The translations under genes and the position numbers were made by a program. From JAEZBP01 sp963832725 (lineage in GTDB: Bacteria; Myxococcota_A; Polyangia; Polyangiales; Sandaracinaceae), in assembly GCA_963832725.1 (NCBI GenBank), contig CAWHVG010000002.1, positions 992,001-1,056,000 of the forward strand: a DNA stretch of 64,000 nucleotides, written 5' to 3'. Under the pieces are notes generated by a model. The model did not search any database and had not been told where the DNA came from. It saw only the letters and a list, made by a program, of their open reading frames with translations. Of this stretch, positions 36,383 to 45,217 are shown in pieces; positions within the stretch are counted from its first letter, which is position 1, and every line of letters begins with the position of its first letter.

Positions 36383-38059
36383 ATGCACCGTTTTGCTCTC
36401 ACGACGCTCGCTCTCGTGCTCACCGCCTGCGGTGGCGGCGGAGGCTCCGATGCCGGGCTCGACGCCGGGCTCGACGCGGGGCTCGACGCCGGGGCAGACG
36501 GGGGGACCGACGCCGGCCCGATGTACCCGGACTCCGGCCCCGTCGAGCAGGTGGACTTCCCGGCGATGGCCTCGCTCTCGGACCCCGCCGGCCACGACGG
36601 CTTCCGCTTCGGCGTCGCGTCCGCGGCCACGCAGATCGAGGACATGAACACGACCACCGACTGGTACGCGTGGACCCAACCGATGCCGGACGGGCTCGGC
36701 AAGGGCACCTTCGTCGACGACGCGGTGCGCGGCTACACGCACGCGGTCGACGACGTCGCGTTGATGAGCGACCTGAACGTCGACGCGTCCCGCTTCAGCA
36801 TCGAGTGGGCGCGGGTCGAGCCGCAGCGGAACATGATCTCCGAGGAGGCCCTCACCCACTACGGCGACGTGCTCGACGCGTTGATCGCCGCGAACATCCG
36901 GCCGATGGTGACCGTCCACCACTTCTCGAACCCGACCTGGGTCGACGACCCCCACCGGGTGGCGGCCGGCGACGACTGTGCCGGCGGTCCGACCGACGAG
37001 TGGCTCTGCGGATGGGGCCACCCCGAGGGCGGGCCGATGATCGTCCAAGAGATCGCCGATCATGCCTGCCTGCTCGCCACCCGCTTCGGGGATCGGGTCG
37101 ACGAGTGGGGCACCATCAACGAGCCGGTCAATTATCTCTTGGCCTCGTATGGGAGCGGCATGTTCCCGCCTGGCCGATCGATGCTCTTCACCGATTTCAA
37201 CGGGTTCATGGACGTCGTACGCAACTTCGTGGCGGCGCACGCGGCCATCTACGCGGCCATTCAGCGCTGCGACATGGTCGACGCCGACGGCGACGGCGTG
37301 AAGGCCAACGTGGGCCTGACGCTCTCGGTGGCAGACTGGGTGCCGGCCCGACGCGGCCGCCCGAGCACGGTGCAGGAGGACGTCGATGCGGCGGCTCGAA
37401 TGCGTTACGTCTACCACTTCCTCCTGGTCGACTCGGTCCTGAACGGGACCTTCGACGCCAACCTCGACGGGACCGCCGAGGAGAGCCACCCCGACTGGGC
37501 GGGCACGCTCGACTGGCTCGGCGTGCAGTACTACTTCCGCGCCGGCGTGACCGCGCACCCGGCCCTCCTCCCCGGCGTCGACGCCACGCCCTGCTTCGGT
37601 CCGCTCGACGCGGGCGCGTGTCTACCTCCGATCGACCCGACCCACTGGGTCCCGACGATGGGCTACGAGTACTACGAGGCGGGGCTCTACGAGATCCTGA
37701 TGGACTACCACGCGCGCTACGCGGACCTGCCGCTGGTGGTGACCGAGGCGGGCATCGCCACCGAGGTCGGCGCGCGGCGGGCGGAGAACGTGGTGCGCAC
37801 GCTCGAGCAGATCCACTACGCGCGCAGAGCCGGCGCCGACGTGCGCGGCTACTACCATTGGGCGTTGATGGACAACTTCGAGTGGGCGGATGGGTACACG
37901 CCGCGCTTCGGGCTCTACCACGTCGACCGCACCGGCGATTATCCGCGCACGCCGACCGAAGGCGCCACGGTGTTCGGGCAGATCGCCGGTGCCCACTCGC
38001 TGACGGTGGACGAGCGCAACACGTACGGTGGCTACGGCCCGATGACGCCCGAGAACTGA
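36383..38059 (+). CDS. Secreted lipoprotein of glycoside hydrolase family 1
   Basis: 558 residues. Signal and lipobox MHRFALTTLALVLTACGGG, then a DAGLDAG repeat linker encoded by 12-bp repeats. The catalytic domain shows GFRFGVASAATQIE, SRFSIEWARVEPQ, VTVHHFSNPTWV, the acid/base Glu in INEPVNY, LGVQYYFR, the nucleophile Glu in VVTEAGIAT (TENG in most members) and YYHWALMDNFEWADGYTPRFGLYHVD at the end, all in GH1 order. Beta-glucosidase-like activity is expected, on the cell surface. The N-to-A change next to the nucleophile is a moderate departure. Transcribed alone. Confidence 0.92.
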   Translation: MHRFALTTLALVLTACGGGGGSDAGLDAGLDAGLDAGADGGTDAGPMYPDSGPVEQVDFPAMASLSDPAGHDGFRFGVASAATQIEDMNTTTDWYAWTQPMPDGLGKGTFVDDAVRGYTHAVDDVALMSDLNVDASRFSIEWARVEPQRNMISEEALTHYGDVLDALIAANIRPMVTVHHFSNPTWVDDPHRVAAGDDCAGGPTDEWLCGWGHPEGGPMIVQEIADHACLLATRFGDRVDEWGTINEPVNYLLASYGSGMFPPGRSMLFTDFNGFMDVVRNFVAAHAAIYAAIQRCDMVDADGDGVKANVGLTLSVADWVPARRGRPSTVQEDVDAAARMRYVYHFLLVDSVLNGTFDANLDGTAEESHPDWAGTLDWLGVQYYFRAGVTAHPALLPGVDATPCFGPLDAGACLPPIDPTHWVPTMGYEYYEAGLYEILMDYHARYADLPLVVTEAGIATEVGARRAENVVRTLEQIHYARRAGADVRGYYHWALMDNFEWADGYTPRFGLYHVDRTGDYPRTPTEGATVFGQIAGAHSLTVDERNTYGGYGPMTPEN

Positions 38060-38087
38060 CGTCCGCCGTCCTCGAGCCCCAGCGGAC

Positions 38088-38204
38088 CGGCCCAGTGGAT
38101 CGGCTCAGCGAATCGGCCCAGCGGGTCGGCCCAGCGAATCGGCCCAGCGGATCGGCCCAGCGAATCGGCCCAGCGAATCGGCCCAGCGGATCGGCTCAGC
38201 GGAT
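38088..38204. repeat. Nine-copy 13-bp tandem repeat between convergent genes
   Basis: Nine units of CGGCCCAGCGAAT or close variants (differences mainly at positions 5, 9, 11 and 12). The last unit includes the stop codon and final codons of the minus-strand gene at 38196. 13 bp is not a multiple of 3. No spacers, so not CRISPR. Confidence 0.9.
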
Positions 38205-38963
38205 CGGTTGGGGCGCGGAGACGGGGCTGACCTGCCCGTGGCGGTCGACGAACGCGACGCGGACCGTGCCGCCCGTCTCCGGCGGCGCGTTCGTTCCGGG
38301 CGGGTGGTCGTCACAGCGGCCGCTGCCGGCGTAGAGCACCAGCGAGCTCTGGGTCGGCGCGCCGCGGACGAACGCGTCCGGGGTGGCGTGGTCGCCCCAA
38401 TAGCTCAGCACCGCGACCACGCTCTCCGGGATGGGGAACGAGAAGTGGGCCCGCACCTCGAGGTGAGGGCCCGCGGCGCTCGCGACCCGATAGCGCTCCA
38501 CGCGCTCGAGCACCGGCGTCGCCGGCGTGGCGGGGAGGGGCGCGCGGCGGAAGTAGAGCTGCGGGCTCGTGGCCACGCCCGAGAGGTGATAGCGGCCCCA
38601 GATGCGCGAGGTCTCGGGCACCAGCCGGAAGAGACCGGGCGCGATGGGCTCGCTCCGCACCGACACACTGCGCCGCCCGCGCGTGAGCTCGAGGCCGGAA
38701 GGGAGCGCTCCGCTGGTATCGGAGCCGCCCGGGAAGAGGCCCGCCACCATCGCGCTGTCCCGCGGGAGATAGCCGGCCGCCGGCGTCATGAGCTGCGCCG
38801 TGAACCCCGTCCTCGGGCACGCGGGCTCCGGCTGCGGCGGAGGGGTCTCGGGCCGCTCCTCGGCGTGTTCGTCGGGCGCGTCCTGCGCCATCGAGACCGA
38901 CGCGATCGCGCATCCGATCACGCCGGCCGCGAGGATCACGCTCCTGGTCCGGCGGTGTCGCAT
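38196..38963 (-). CDS. Secreted protein of unknown function
   Basis: 255 residues. MRHRRTRSVILAAGVIGCAIASVSMAQ is a signal peptide (signal peptidase I type, after SMA). An acidic Pro-rich stretch is followed by a beta-rich domain (GLELTRGRRSVSVRSE, GLFRLVPETSRIWGRYHLSGVA, HLEVRAHFSFPIPESVVAVLSYW, SSLVLYAGSGRCDDH) ending VRVAFVDRHGQVSPVSAPQPIR, reminiscent of immunoglobulin-like folds. No family recognised. Its last codons lie in the 13-bp repeat array, so array length changes would alter the C-terminus. Confidence 0.65.
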   Translation of the reverse strand: MRHRRTRSVILAAGVIGCAIASVSMAQDAPDEHAEERPETPPPQPEPACPRTGFTAQLMTPAAGYLPRDSAMVAGLFPGGSDTSGALPSGLELTRGRRSVSVRSEPIAPGLFRLVPETSRIWGRYHLSGVATSPQLYFRRAPLPATPATPVLERVERYRVASAAGPHLEVRAHFSFPIPESVVAVLSYWGDHATPDAFVRGAPTQSSLVLYAGSGRCDDHPPGTNAPPETGGTVRVAFVDRHGQVSPVSAPQPIR

Positions 38964-38973
38964 GAGGACGACC

Positions 38974-39159
38974 CTAAAGCAGCCGTCGTCCGTTCGCTAC
39001 CTCCTCGGGCAGCGCGAACATCGGCCAGAACGCCGAGACGTCGATGTAAGGCCGGTTCATGGCCGGAGTCGGCGGTGCGCTCCGGCTCGGACCCGGCGCG
39101 GTGCTCGAAGTCGCCATGCCGATCGGCTGCACCACGGGCGCGACCCGCACCGGCGCCAT
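38974..39159 (-). CDS. Possible small protein (low confidence)
   Basis: 61 codons ending NRPYIDVSAFWPMFALPEEVANGRRLL. The C-terminal half has protein-like composition, the N-terminal half is Pro/Ser/Ala-rich. It may be a small gene, or a remnant together with the decayed membrane gene just upstream on the same strand. No family is recognised. Confidence 0.3.
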   Translation of the reverse strand: MAPVRVAPVVQPIGMATSSTAPGPSRSAPPTPAMNRPYIDVSAFWPMFALPEEVANGRRLL

Positions 39160-39165
39160 CGGCGT

Positions 39166-39485
39166 TCAGGCCGGGTACCGACTCGCCCTCTGATCGGAGT
39201 CGCGGTCGCGCCACGCCCAGACCGTGAGCGCGATCGCGTCGCCTCCACCGACGCCGACGATGTCGTAGGCGGCGCTCGGCCAGAGCGCTGCGACAGCGGC
39301 CGCCGCGGCCAACGCGCCGACGCCGAAGAGGAAGCGCCGGTCGAGCGCGATGCCGAGCGTGGCGAAGGCGTAGCTGTAGTAGAGCGGCGTGATGGCGACG
39401 GCGCGCACAGCACCGGCACGTCGAGCACGGCGCAGGACACCCAGTGCAGCTCGACCGCGAACGCGGTGACGATCAGCCCGCCCTA
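39166..39485 (-). pseudogene. Remnant of a small multi-helix membrane protein
   Basis: Minus-strand coding-like sequence without a start: a TAG sits just before GLIVTAFAVELHWVSCAVLDVPVL, and after about 25 codons the frame changes to AITPLYYSYAFATLGIALDRRFLFGVGALAAAAAVAALW and DIVGVGGGDAIALTVWAWRDRDS up to the stop at 39166. Three hydrophobic helices remain. The family is not recognised. The loss of the 5' end plus a shift makes a decayed gene more likely than a single sequencing error. Confidence 0.5.
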
Positions 39486-39511
39486 GACCTAGAGCCGGCG
39501 ATTCGCCACGT

Positions 39512-40309
39512 TCAGCTGCTGGCGCCGCCCTGGTCCGGTGGGGTCGGCGCCGGGAAGTCCGGCGCGGCGGGATCGGCGGGCTGGGTATCGGCCGGCTCGG
39601 GGGTGCCGTCGCGGCGCTTGGCGGTCGGGCGCACCCGGTCGGCCACGTCGTGCATGCCGACGAGCCCGGCAAAGGCGGCGTAGGCGTCGGCGATGTGGGA
39701 GTAGGCCTGGCGCAGCGCGTCGAGCGCCTGATCGCGCGTGCTCAGCGCGGCTTGATTCTCGCGGCGATCCCGCTCGACGTCCTGGAGGGTGGCGCGGACC
39801 CGGGCGGCTCCGTCGGTGAGCACGGTGGCGATGCGCTCGGGATCGACCTGAGCGCCGGCGAGAGGCTCCGGCAGCGTGGCCTTGCGGATGGCCGCGGCCG
39901 CCACGCTGGCGTACTGCGCGAGCCGGTCGGGATCGCGGGGGGTCGTGCCGGTCAGGCCGAGCCCGATCAGGACGTCGGAGGGAAACGCGCCGCTCAGGAG
40001 CGAGCGCAGCCGGACCACCTCGTCGTACACCTCGTCGGTCGCGTCGTTCTTCGCCCCGACCGTCGCGTCGTCGTCGGTGCGCTCGACCGCCAGCGCGAGA
40101 TCGGCGTCGCGCAAGGTGCCCGCCCTGCGCTCGAGAAGATCGGCGCTCGCCGCGAACATGCCGGCGCTGCTCGCGCCCTCGGGCGCGCCGCTCGGGTACA
40201 AGAGGTGATCGGCCTTCTCCCCGACCTCGTCGCCGTGCTCTCGTATCGACGAGACCACGGTGCGCGTGATCGCCATCCAGTTGGCGACTTGCTTGGACAC
40301 TCCAGCCAT
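39512..40309 (-). CDS. Helical protein of unknown function
   Basis: 265 residues, no signal peptide. Long amphipathic helices dominate (VANWMAITRTVVSSIREHGDEVGEKADHLLY, RVRATLQDVERDRRENQAALSTRDQALDALRQAY landmarks RTVVSSIREHG and TLQDVERDRRENQ), with a Pro/Asp-rich tail ending PDQGGASS. The last third resembles coiled-coil or bundle proteins. No family recognised and no informative neighbours. Confidence 0.55.
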   Translation of the reverse strand: MAGVSKQVANWMAITRTVVSSIREHGDEVGEKADHLLYPSGAPEGASSAGMFAASADLLERRAGTLRDADLALAVERTDDDATVGAKNDATDEVYDEVVRLRSLLSGAFPSDVLIGLGLTGTTPRDPDRLAQYASVAAAAIRKATLPEPLAGAQVDPERIATVLTDGAARVRATLQDVERDRRENQAALSTRDQALDALRQAYSHIADAYAAFAGLVGMHDVADRVRPTAKRRDGTPEPADTQPADPAAPDFPAPTPPDQGGASS

Positions 40310-40677
40310 CCAGGGCCCTCCCTACTGTGCAATTGATGGGTGTCCACCCAACCACGTCGCGCTCGATCGCACCAGTCCCCGTTCGGGGGTATTTCCGGGC
40401 TCATGGCCGCACCCGGACACCGACACCTGGCTGGTCTGATGGCACGCTCGTTCGCGGCCGGCGCAGGACGTGGGTGGGAGCACACGAACGCGCTCACCGC
40501 GACGGGTGCGAACCGCTCCCCCGCCGCGCGCTCGGCCGCGCATCGCTCGCGCGCCCCTGTCGTGATCGAGAGGACGCGTTCGCAGCGGATGCGAGCCCGT
40601 CGTGTAAAACCCACGACACCCTCACATCGCTCGCGCGCCCCTCGCGTGAACTGCGCGCCACCCCCGCGACCGGCGCG
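40310..40677. other. 368 bp of rearranged sequence with degenerate repeats
   Basis: Lies 5' of the ERG2-like remnant, where that protein's N-terminal 80-100 residues would be expected. It holds three degenerate 42-bp tandem units (40525-40650; on the minus strand each encodes a GARERC-like segment) and an 18-bp direct repeat, CATCGCTCGCGCGCCCCT, at 40541-40558 and 40625-40642. No frame resembles the missing ERG2 N-terminus. Confidence 0.55.
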
Positions 40678-41075
40678 ATGGGGCCGATGCGGGTGCTCCA
40701 CGGGTCGATCACCGAGTACGTGATGATCGTCGGCGGGAGCGCCGGCACCGACGGACACTCGAGGTGCTTTTTCGCGGAGCACTTCCTCTACATCCTCGAA
40801 AGCGAGCAATGGGCGTACGGTCAGGGCGATCTCGAGCGGTGCGGCTACCGATCGGGCGGACGCGCTCGAGCCTGGCACCGCCGAGGGCGACCGCATGCCC
40901 GACCCCTGCCGCGCGCTCGAGTACGCGGGCGGCGTCCTCTCGGCGATGCTCCCTCCGCGTCACCGACCCGCTTGCCTTGGGAGTCGATCCGGGATTCTCG
41001 TTGACAAGCCGGGAGGCCGGTGGCTCGGTGTTCGAGGAGGTGGGAACGATGACTGGAAGACGAAGGTCGCGATGA
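40678..41075 (+). pseudogene. ERG2/sigma-1-receptor family protein, 5' truncated and frameshifted
   Basis: Plus-strand pieces in three frames line up in order with the C-terminal two thirds of fungal C-8 sterol isomerase ERG2. Frame one: GAMGPMRVLHGSITEYVMIV, then GTDGHSRCFFAEHFLYILES and EQWAYGQGDLERCGYRSG. Frame two (after +1 near 40852-40861): ALEPGTAEGDRMPDPCRALE, then YAGGVLSAMLP. Frame three (after about 40952): RVTDPLALGVDPG to TGA 41073-41075. The GHS, FFAE, EQWAY, MP and ALEYA landmarks are family-diagnostic. The final TGA overlaps the ATG of the next gene (ATGA), suggesting former or actual translational coupling. The N-terminal part including the membrane helix is not found. Confidence 0.8.
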
Positions 41076-42889
41076 GTCGCCGATCGCCGTACCCGCGGCT
41101 GGCGCCGTTTTCGTGGGTCGCGCTCGTCATCGCGTGCGGCACGCCCCACACCTCGCCCGATGCGTCAGTCGATGCCTCGATCGATGCGTCGCCCGATGCC
41201 TCAATCGATGCGTCGCGCCCGAGCCCCCCGCCCGTGCCCGCGTGCGCCCGGCACGACCCGTCGACCCCGAGCCCGACGCCCGGCCCGTTCACGGTCGTTC
41301 AGCTCGACCCCGGCGCTCCGGCACCGTTCCAGCTCGCCGTCCAGGCGTGTGTCGGCTTGCAGAACCGCGCCGCGGGCGGGTCCGTGTACGTCGACTCGGA
41401 CTCGCACGACGCGGTGTGGCTGACCGAGCTCGGCCTGACCCCGGCGGCGACCGTCGACGCGGCGGAGTTCCTGACGTCATGCGTCACGGCGTTCCCGGAC
41501 TGTGTCCGCTACGACTACGCGAGCCAGCAGGCGTTGCTGCCGAACATCTTGACGGTCGCCGCCGCGCTCGGCGCGGTCCCGGTGGACGGCAGCCTGAGCG
41601 TGACGTGCGGCGGCACGGCGTTCGACGCGGTGGCGGAGCTCAGCGACCGGAACACCCCCGAGCTCGCCACCCGCTACGTCTTCGACACGTACGGCGCACA
41701 GACCACCGGTCTGGCGATGCTCGACCCCGGGTACGACCAGCACCCGAGTGATCCAGCGAACCCGTCGATCACGCGGGACATGCGCCCCGCCCTCGTCGAC
41801 TTCGTGTTCTCGCAGAAGCTCTTCGTGGTGTTCCTGGTCAACGGCTGCGTCGACGGCGATCCCCAGAAGGAGCTGCTCAGCTCCATCGTCAACGCCGGCC
41901 AATGGGACACCCCGCTCGGCGTGTACGGCTACAACGACTCGTGGAACGTCGCGGGCGGTGATCTGTACGAAGCGCAGACACGCTGCCTCGACTCGCGCAA
42001 CATGGGGGCCATCGCCAGCGAGACGAGCAACCTCTCGTTCTTCTCCACGCGTGTTCCTGCGATCACGGAGTCGGGCGTGGTCATGCAGAACGCGCTCGAG
42101 GATGTCTCATACGACCCCATGCAGACCTACGTCGCGTTCGTCATCGGCGACGGCGACAACATCGCGTACATGACCAGCACGAGACACGACTGGTTTCGGC
42201 AGCGACTCGCTGCCTGTCAGTCCGGGCCGTGCCCACCGCTGACGTGGACCATCTCGCCGCACCTGACGCGGATCGCGCCCGACCTGCTCCGTTGGTACTA
42301 CGACCAGAGCCATCAGACGGGGAACGACTACTTCGCCCTGCCGCCCAGCGGCCACCTGTACGCCTACCCCACGTCATTGGCGGCGGACGTTCAAGATCAG
42401 TTCGTCGCCGCGACCCAAGAGGACGCGTGTATCCTCGGCATCTCCGGCACGGTCCACTGGGACTGGGCCGGAACCTGGCGCGACGCCGAACGCTCTTTCC
42501 TGCCGAAATACGCGAGAGCGAGCGGATACGTTCGCGGCGTGTTCCCGGTGAACGTGCCCTACCTGCTTCCGACCTTCACGTGGTGGCCCCGGGATCAGTT
42601 CTTCGAGATCCTCACGGGCGCCGACGGCGGCCAGCTGGCGCTCTTCCGACCGCGCGAGTGGCGCGGTGTCGACAACGACTCGGATCCGCACTTCCTGAGC
42701 CCGAGCAGCATGGCGGACGAGATCGGCGGCTATCCCCCGGGCACCGTCACCTGGGTCTACATGACCAGCGACGGAGGACTGACTCTCGACAACTCCTTCC
42801 TCGCGCTCGCCGAGCTCCTGCCTCCGCACGTCCAGCTCGTGAGCACCGACACCGCAGCGACGATGGCGATCGCTGCGGGGAGCAACTGA
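41072..42889 (+). CDS. GxGYxYP-family secreted lipoprotein (putative glycoside hydrolase)
   Basis: 605 residues from ATG 41072. MSRRSPYPRLAPFSWVALVIACGTPH is a lipoprotein-like signal ending in LVIAC, then a DASVDASIDAS repeat linker from 12-bp DNA repeats. The body shows the order of this family: VQACVGLQNRAAGGSVYVDSD near the start, YVAFVIGDGDNIAYM, ISPHLTRIAPDLLRWYYDQS, and NDYFALPPSGHLYAYP, which corresponds to the GxGYxYP signature with His-Leu replacing Gly at its start. C-terminal segment GYPPGTVTWVYMTSDGGLTLDN. Likely acts on extracellular glycans. Overlaps the ERG2-like stop by 4 bp. Confidence 0.72.
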   Translation: MSRRSPYPRLAPFSWVALVIACGTPHTSPDASVDASIDASPDASIDASRPSPPPVPACARHDPSTPSPTPGPFTVVQLDPGAPAPFQLAVQACVGLQNRAAGGSVYVDSDSHDAVWLTELGLTPAATVDAAEFLTSCVTAFPDCVRYDYASQQALLPNILTVAAALGAVPVDGSLSVTCGGTAFDAVAELSDRNTPELATRYVFDTYGAQTTGLAMLDPGYDQHPSDPANPSITRDMRPALVDFVFSQKLFVVFLVNGCVDGDPQKELLSSIVNAGQWDTPLGVYGYNDSWNVAGGDLYEAQTRCLDSRNMGAIASETSNLSFFSTRVPAITESGVVMQNALEDVSYDPMQTYVAFVIGDGDNIAYMTSTRHDWFRQRLAACQSGPCPPLTWTISPHLTRIAPDLLRWYYDQSHQTGNDYFALPPSGHLYAYPTSLAADVQDQFVAATQEDACILGISGTVHWDWAGTWRDAERSFLPKYARASGYVRGVFPVNVPYLLPTFTWWPRDQFFEILTGADGGQLALFRPREWRGVDNDSDPHFLSPSSMADEIGGYPPGTVTWVYMTSDGGLTLDNSFLALAELLPPHVQLVSTDTAATMAIAAGSN

Positions 42890-43218
42890 ACGTCGATCTA
42901 GGTTCGAGCGGTCGATGCACCCGGCCGTCGCGCGCCCGTCCGCCCTCATCGCACCGGACCGGATCCACATGATCCGCGACTGCCACGTTCGCCGCTCGCG
43001 CGCCCGTCCGCGCCGAGACCTTCCCGTCCCGCCGCCGGGGAACCCGCGCACCTGAGCCGGCCGAAGCGGGACCCTTCGCTCCGGCTCGCCGGGCGTTGCC
43101 TTGGAGCGCAGCTCGTAGCGTGTTCCGCCGGGGAAATGAGGTGTATCAGTGGCGGCTTCGTTAGACACTGCGAACGTTGCGGGAGTGGAGCTGCGGGGGT
43201 CGCTGGAGGTGAGACAGG
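42890..43218. other. 329 bp without a recognisable gene
   Basis: Between the GxGYxYP lipoprotein and the lower-GC lipoprotein genes. Base composition starts to fall near 43130. No convincing frame or strong hairpin is seen. Confidence 0.4.
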
Positions 43219-44397
43219 ATGTGGCACCGGTCGGTAGCGACGGTTGGGGTATTCGTCTTTTCCGTGCTTGGACTCAGTGGATGTGGAGGTCCAGGTGGGA
43301 TAGAGGGGAGGGAGCCTGCGGGGGGGCTGGACCCGACGGGGGCTGGAGGCGTGGGCTCCTTGGACGGGGAGACGGGGCGATTGTGGACGGTAGAACCGGG
43401 GTGGATGCTCGCCGCAGGGCGGGGAGGCATGGTCGGTATTTCCGACCGGTTTGTGGTTCGTTGGCAGGCTGAGACAGGGGAGGTCCTCTGGCGAGTCGCG
43501 GCGCCCGGGCACGATGGCATCTGCGAGCTACTGGACGACGGAAAGTTGATCTGCTCTGTGCGGGAGGACGGTGGTAGTAGGAAGCTCTGTCGTATGCGAT
43601 TGGCTGACGGCGATGTTATGTGGTGCACCGATGTTAACTTTTCGTGCTTTGACGGAGGATACGAGATCGTATCTGGCGACTATCTAGCTTGCTGGGGTGA
43701 TGGTCGGCACGGCCTGCTTATCGTCGACACTAGAGACGGCACGACGCGCGAAATGGGCGCCGGCCTCTCGATGCTTGGGACGGACGGACATCGAATCGCG
43801 TTTGGCGATCCCAATGGGTTGGCTACGGTGCTGTGGGTGGACCCGCGAGACGGCACAATTGCTCGCGAACAGTTTGACGAGCGGTACAGTAGACCGGCGG
43901 TGATAAGCCGTGGGCCATGTGTGTCGGTGTTGCTGGCGCCGCCGGATGACTCGATGCTACGAGGACGGTCTGTTGTCCGTTGTGAGGGCCTTCAGGAGGT
44001 GCAGGTCGACGGATACTTCGTGGGCTGGGGGCGCGCTGGCGCTGACGTCGTCGGCTTCGGACAGATTCCTGAGTCCGCACCGGCAGGTATGTTTGGTATG
44101 GTCGAACTGCGACTCCTACGGCTCGACGGGTCGGGTCGGGCAGTGGCGCAGGGGCCTTGGGTCGGTGGACGAAATCCGCACTCGGGTGTGAGTACGGGCG
44201 GTTGTATCCATCGATGGAGTGATTGGTTGCAATGTTGGTGTTCTGGTGACCCGGGAGCGTCCTCTGTATGGGACTGGGGGGACGCGGATACGATCGCAGT
44301 ACAAGTAGCACCGACGCTGGAGGAGCCGGATGGACGCTTGGAGGTGTGGCGCACGGAGCGGTGCTCACCGATCGACGATCTGCTGAGGGCTCGGTAG
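43219..44397 (+). CDS. Lipoprotein with PQQ-like beta-propeller repeats, atypical composition
   Basis: 392 residues. MWHRSVATVGVFVFSVLGLSGCGG is a lipoprotein signal with lipobox GLSGC. Repeated strand motifs with W and G (GETGRLWTVEPGWMLAAGRGGMVGISDRFVVRWQAETGEVLWRVAAPG; landmarks TGEVLWRV, LADGDVMWC, VDTRDGTTREMG) are typical of PQQ/quinoprotein-like propellers. Codon use differs from the neighbours, with many A/T-ending codons (GTT, TTT, CTA, TTA) around 43570-44000, consistent with acquisition from elsewhere. It sits 290 bp from the split transposase gene. Confidence 0.7.
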   Translation: MWHRSVATVGVFVFSVLGLSGCGGPGGIEGREPAGGLDPTGAGGVGSLDGETGRLWTVEPGWMLAAGRGGMVGISDRFVVRWQAETGEVLWRVAAPGHDGICELLDDGKLICSVREDGGSRKLCRMRLADGDVMWCTDVNFSCFDGGYEIVSGDYLACWGDGRHGLLIVDTRDGTTREMGAGLSMLGTDGHRIAFGDPNGLATVLWVDPRDGTIAREQFDERYSRPAVISRGPCVSVLLAPPDDSMLRGRSVVRCEGLQEVQVDGYFVGWGRAGADVVGFGQIPESAPAGMFGMVELRLLRLDGSGRAVAQGPWVGGRNPHSGVSTGGCIHRWSDWLQCWCSGDPGASSVWDWGDADTIAVQVAPTLEEPDGRLEVWRTERCSPIDDLLRAR

Positions 44398-44412
44398 CAT
44401 GCAACCTGGGCC

Positions 44413-44430
44413 GGTCAGTCAATCCTGACC
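44413..44430 (+). terminator. Hairpin GGTCAG-TCAATC-CTGACC after the lipoprotein gene
   Basis: Perfect 6-bp arms, 15 bp after the stop at 44397, with extra pairing of flanking CTGG and CCAG. No T tract follows. A short (CAAGCA)x4 repeat lies just downstream at 44442-44465. Probably the end of the lipoprotein transcript. Confidence 0.4.
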
Positions 44431-44689
44431 AGGGTCGTTCTCAAGCACAAGCACAAGCACAAGCAATCGTGCCCAGGTTCGTTTTGGAGGTGGGAGGGCA
44501 TGGGGACGCCGGCATGCGCCAGCGGGGGCGCGGATGGGGTTGTTGGCGGTCGTTCAGCCCGGGAGACGGGCTGGTGAGCACGCACTTCCTGGAAAAGGAG
44601 CGGATTGCTACACCTGCGGGCCGACGACGGACGCATTTCGGCCCGGGAGGGCGAGCTCCCAGGCCGTGATGCGCGATCGACTCGCTGAC

Positions 44690-45202
44690 TCAGGTGAAGG
44701 GAGCGACGTGGGCGGCGTGGTGAACGCGTATCCAATATGCACCGGCGGGGAACACCACATCGCGGTCGCCGGCAATCCAGCGTTGCTTGGCCTCGCGGTG
44801 GGCGGCGCGGAACGCGCGCAGCTCGGCGATGGCAGCGAGCCGCGCGACCTTCTGTCCGCGCCCAGCAGCGATGTGCGGGACGAGCTTGCCGAGCTCCCGC
44901 CAGCTCTTGGCACAACGGTACGGGGACACGTTCTTCGCCGCGAGGCGGCCCATCACCTTCCAGCCATTCTTCTTGACGAAAGCGCGCGCCAGCTCCTCCT
45001 GCAGGTCGAGCTCTGCGGCGAGCCTGGCGTAGGCGCCCTCGTCGCCCAGCTCCCGCAGACACGCTGGCAGCGTCAGCTGGACCGACGCCTCCTCGGGCCA
45101 GTTGTCGCTGAAGAAGAAGTCCGGCCTCCGAGCCTCGAACACGCGCCGCCCGATGTCTTCGACAGCGACGGTCACGGCCGGCCAGTCCCGCGCCGCGAAC
45201 AC
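44690..45202 (-). pseudogene. REP-associated tyrosine transposase (RAYT), C-terminal half
   Basis: 170 codons reading VFAARDWPAVTVAVEDIGRR onward, with RRPDFFFSDNWPEEA, ARAFVKKNGWKVMGRLAAKN, LRAFRAAHREAKQRWIAGDRDVVFPAGAYWIRV. This is the known C-terminal extension of RAYT transposases (RDWPGV and DVVFPAGTY landmarks). It has no proper start; the sequence before VFAA is the end of the serine-recombinase element. Joined to the N-terminal half at 47796-48188 through the shared GT dinucleotide it gives one in-frame protein of about 301 residues (ANPVKAGLV|FAARDWPAV). So it is the downstream part of an interrupted gene rather than an independent gene. Confidence 0.88.
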
Positions 45203-45214
45203 CAAACCCCCGGC
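45191..45214. other. Left attachment junction of the serine-recombinase element
   Basis: Host RAYT sequence CGCCGCGAAC meets element sequence CAAACCCCCGGC around the core AC at 45201-45202. With the right junction it lets the empty target and the circular-form joint be deduced by position. Confidence 0.85.
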
Positions 45215-45217
45215 ATA

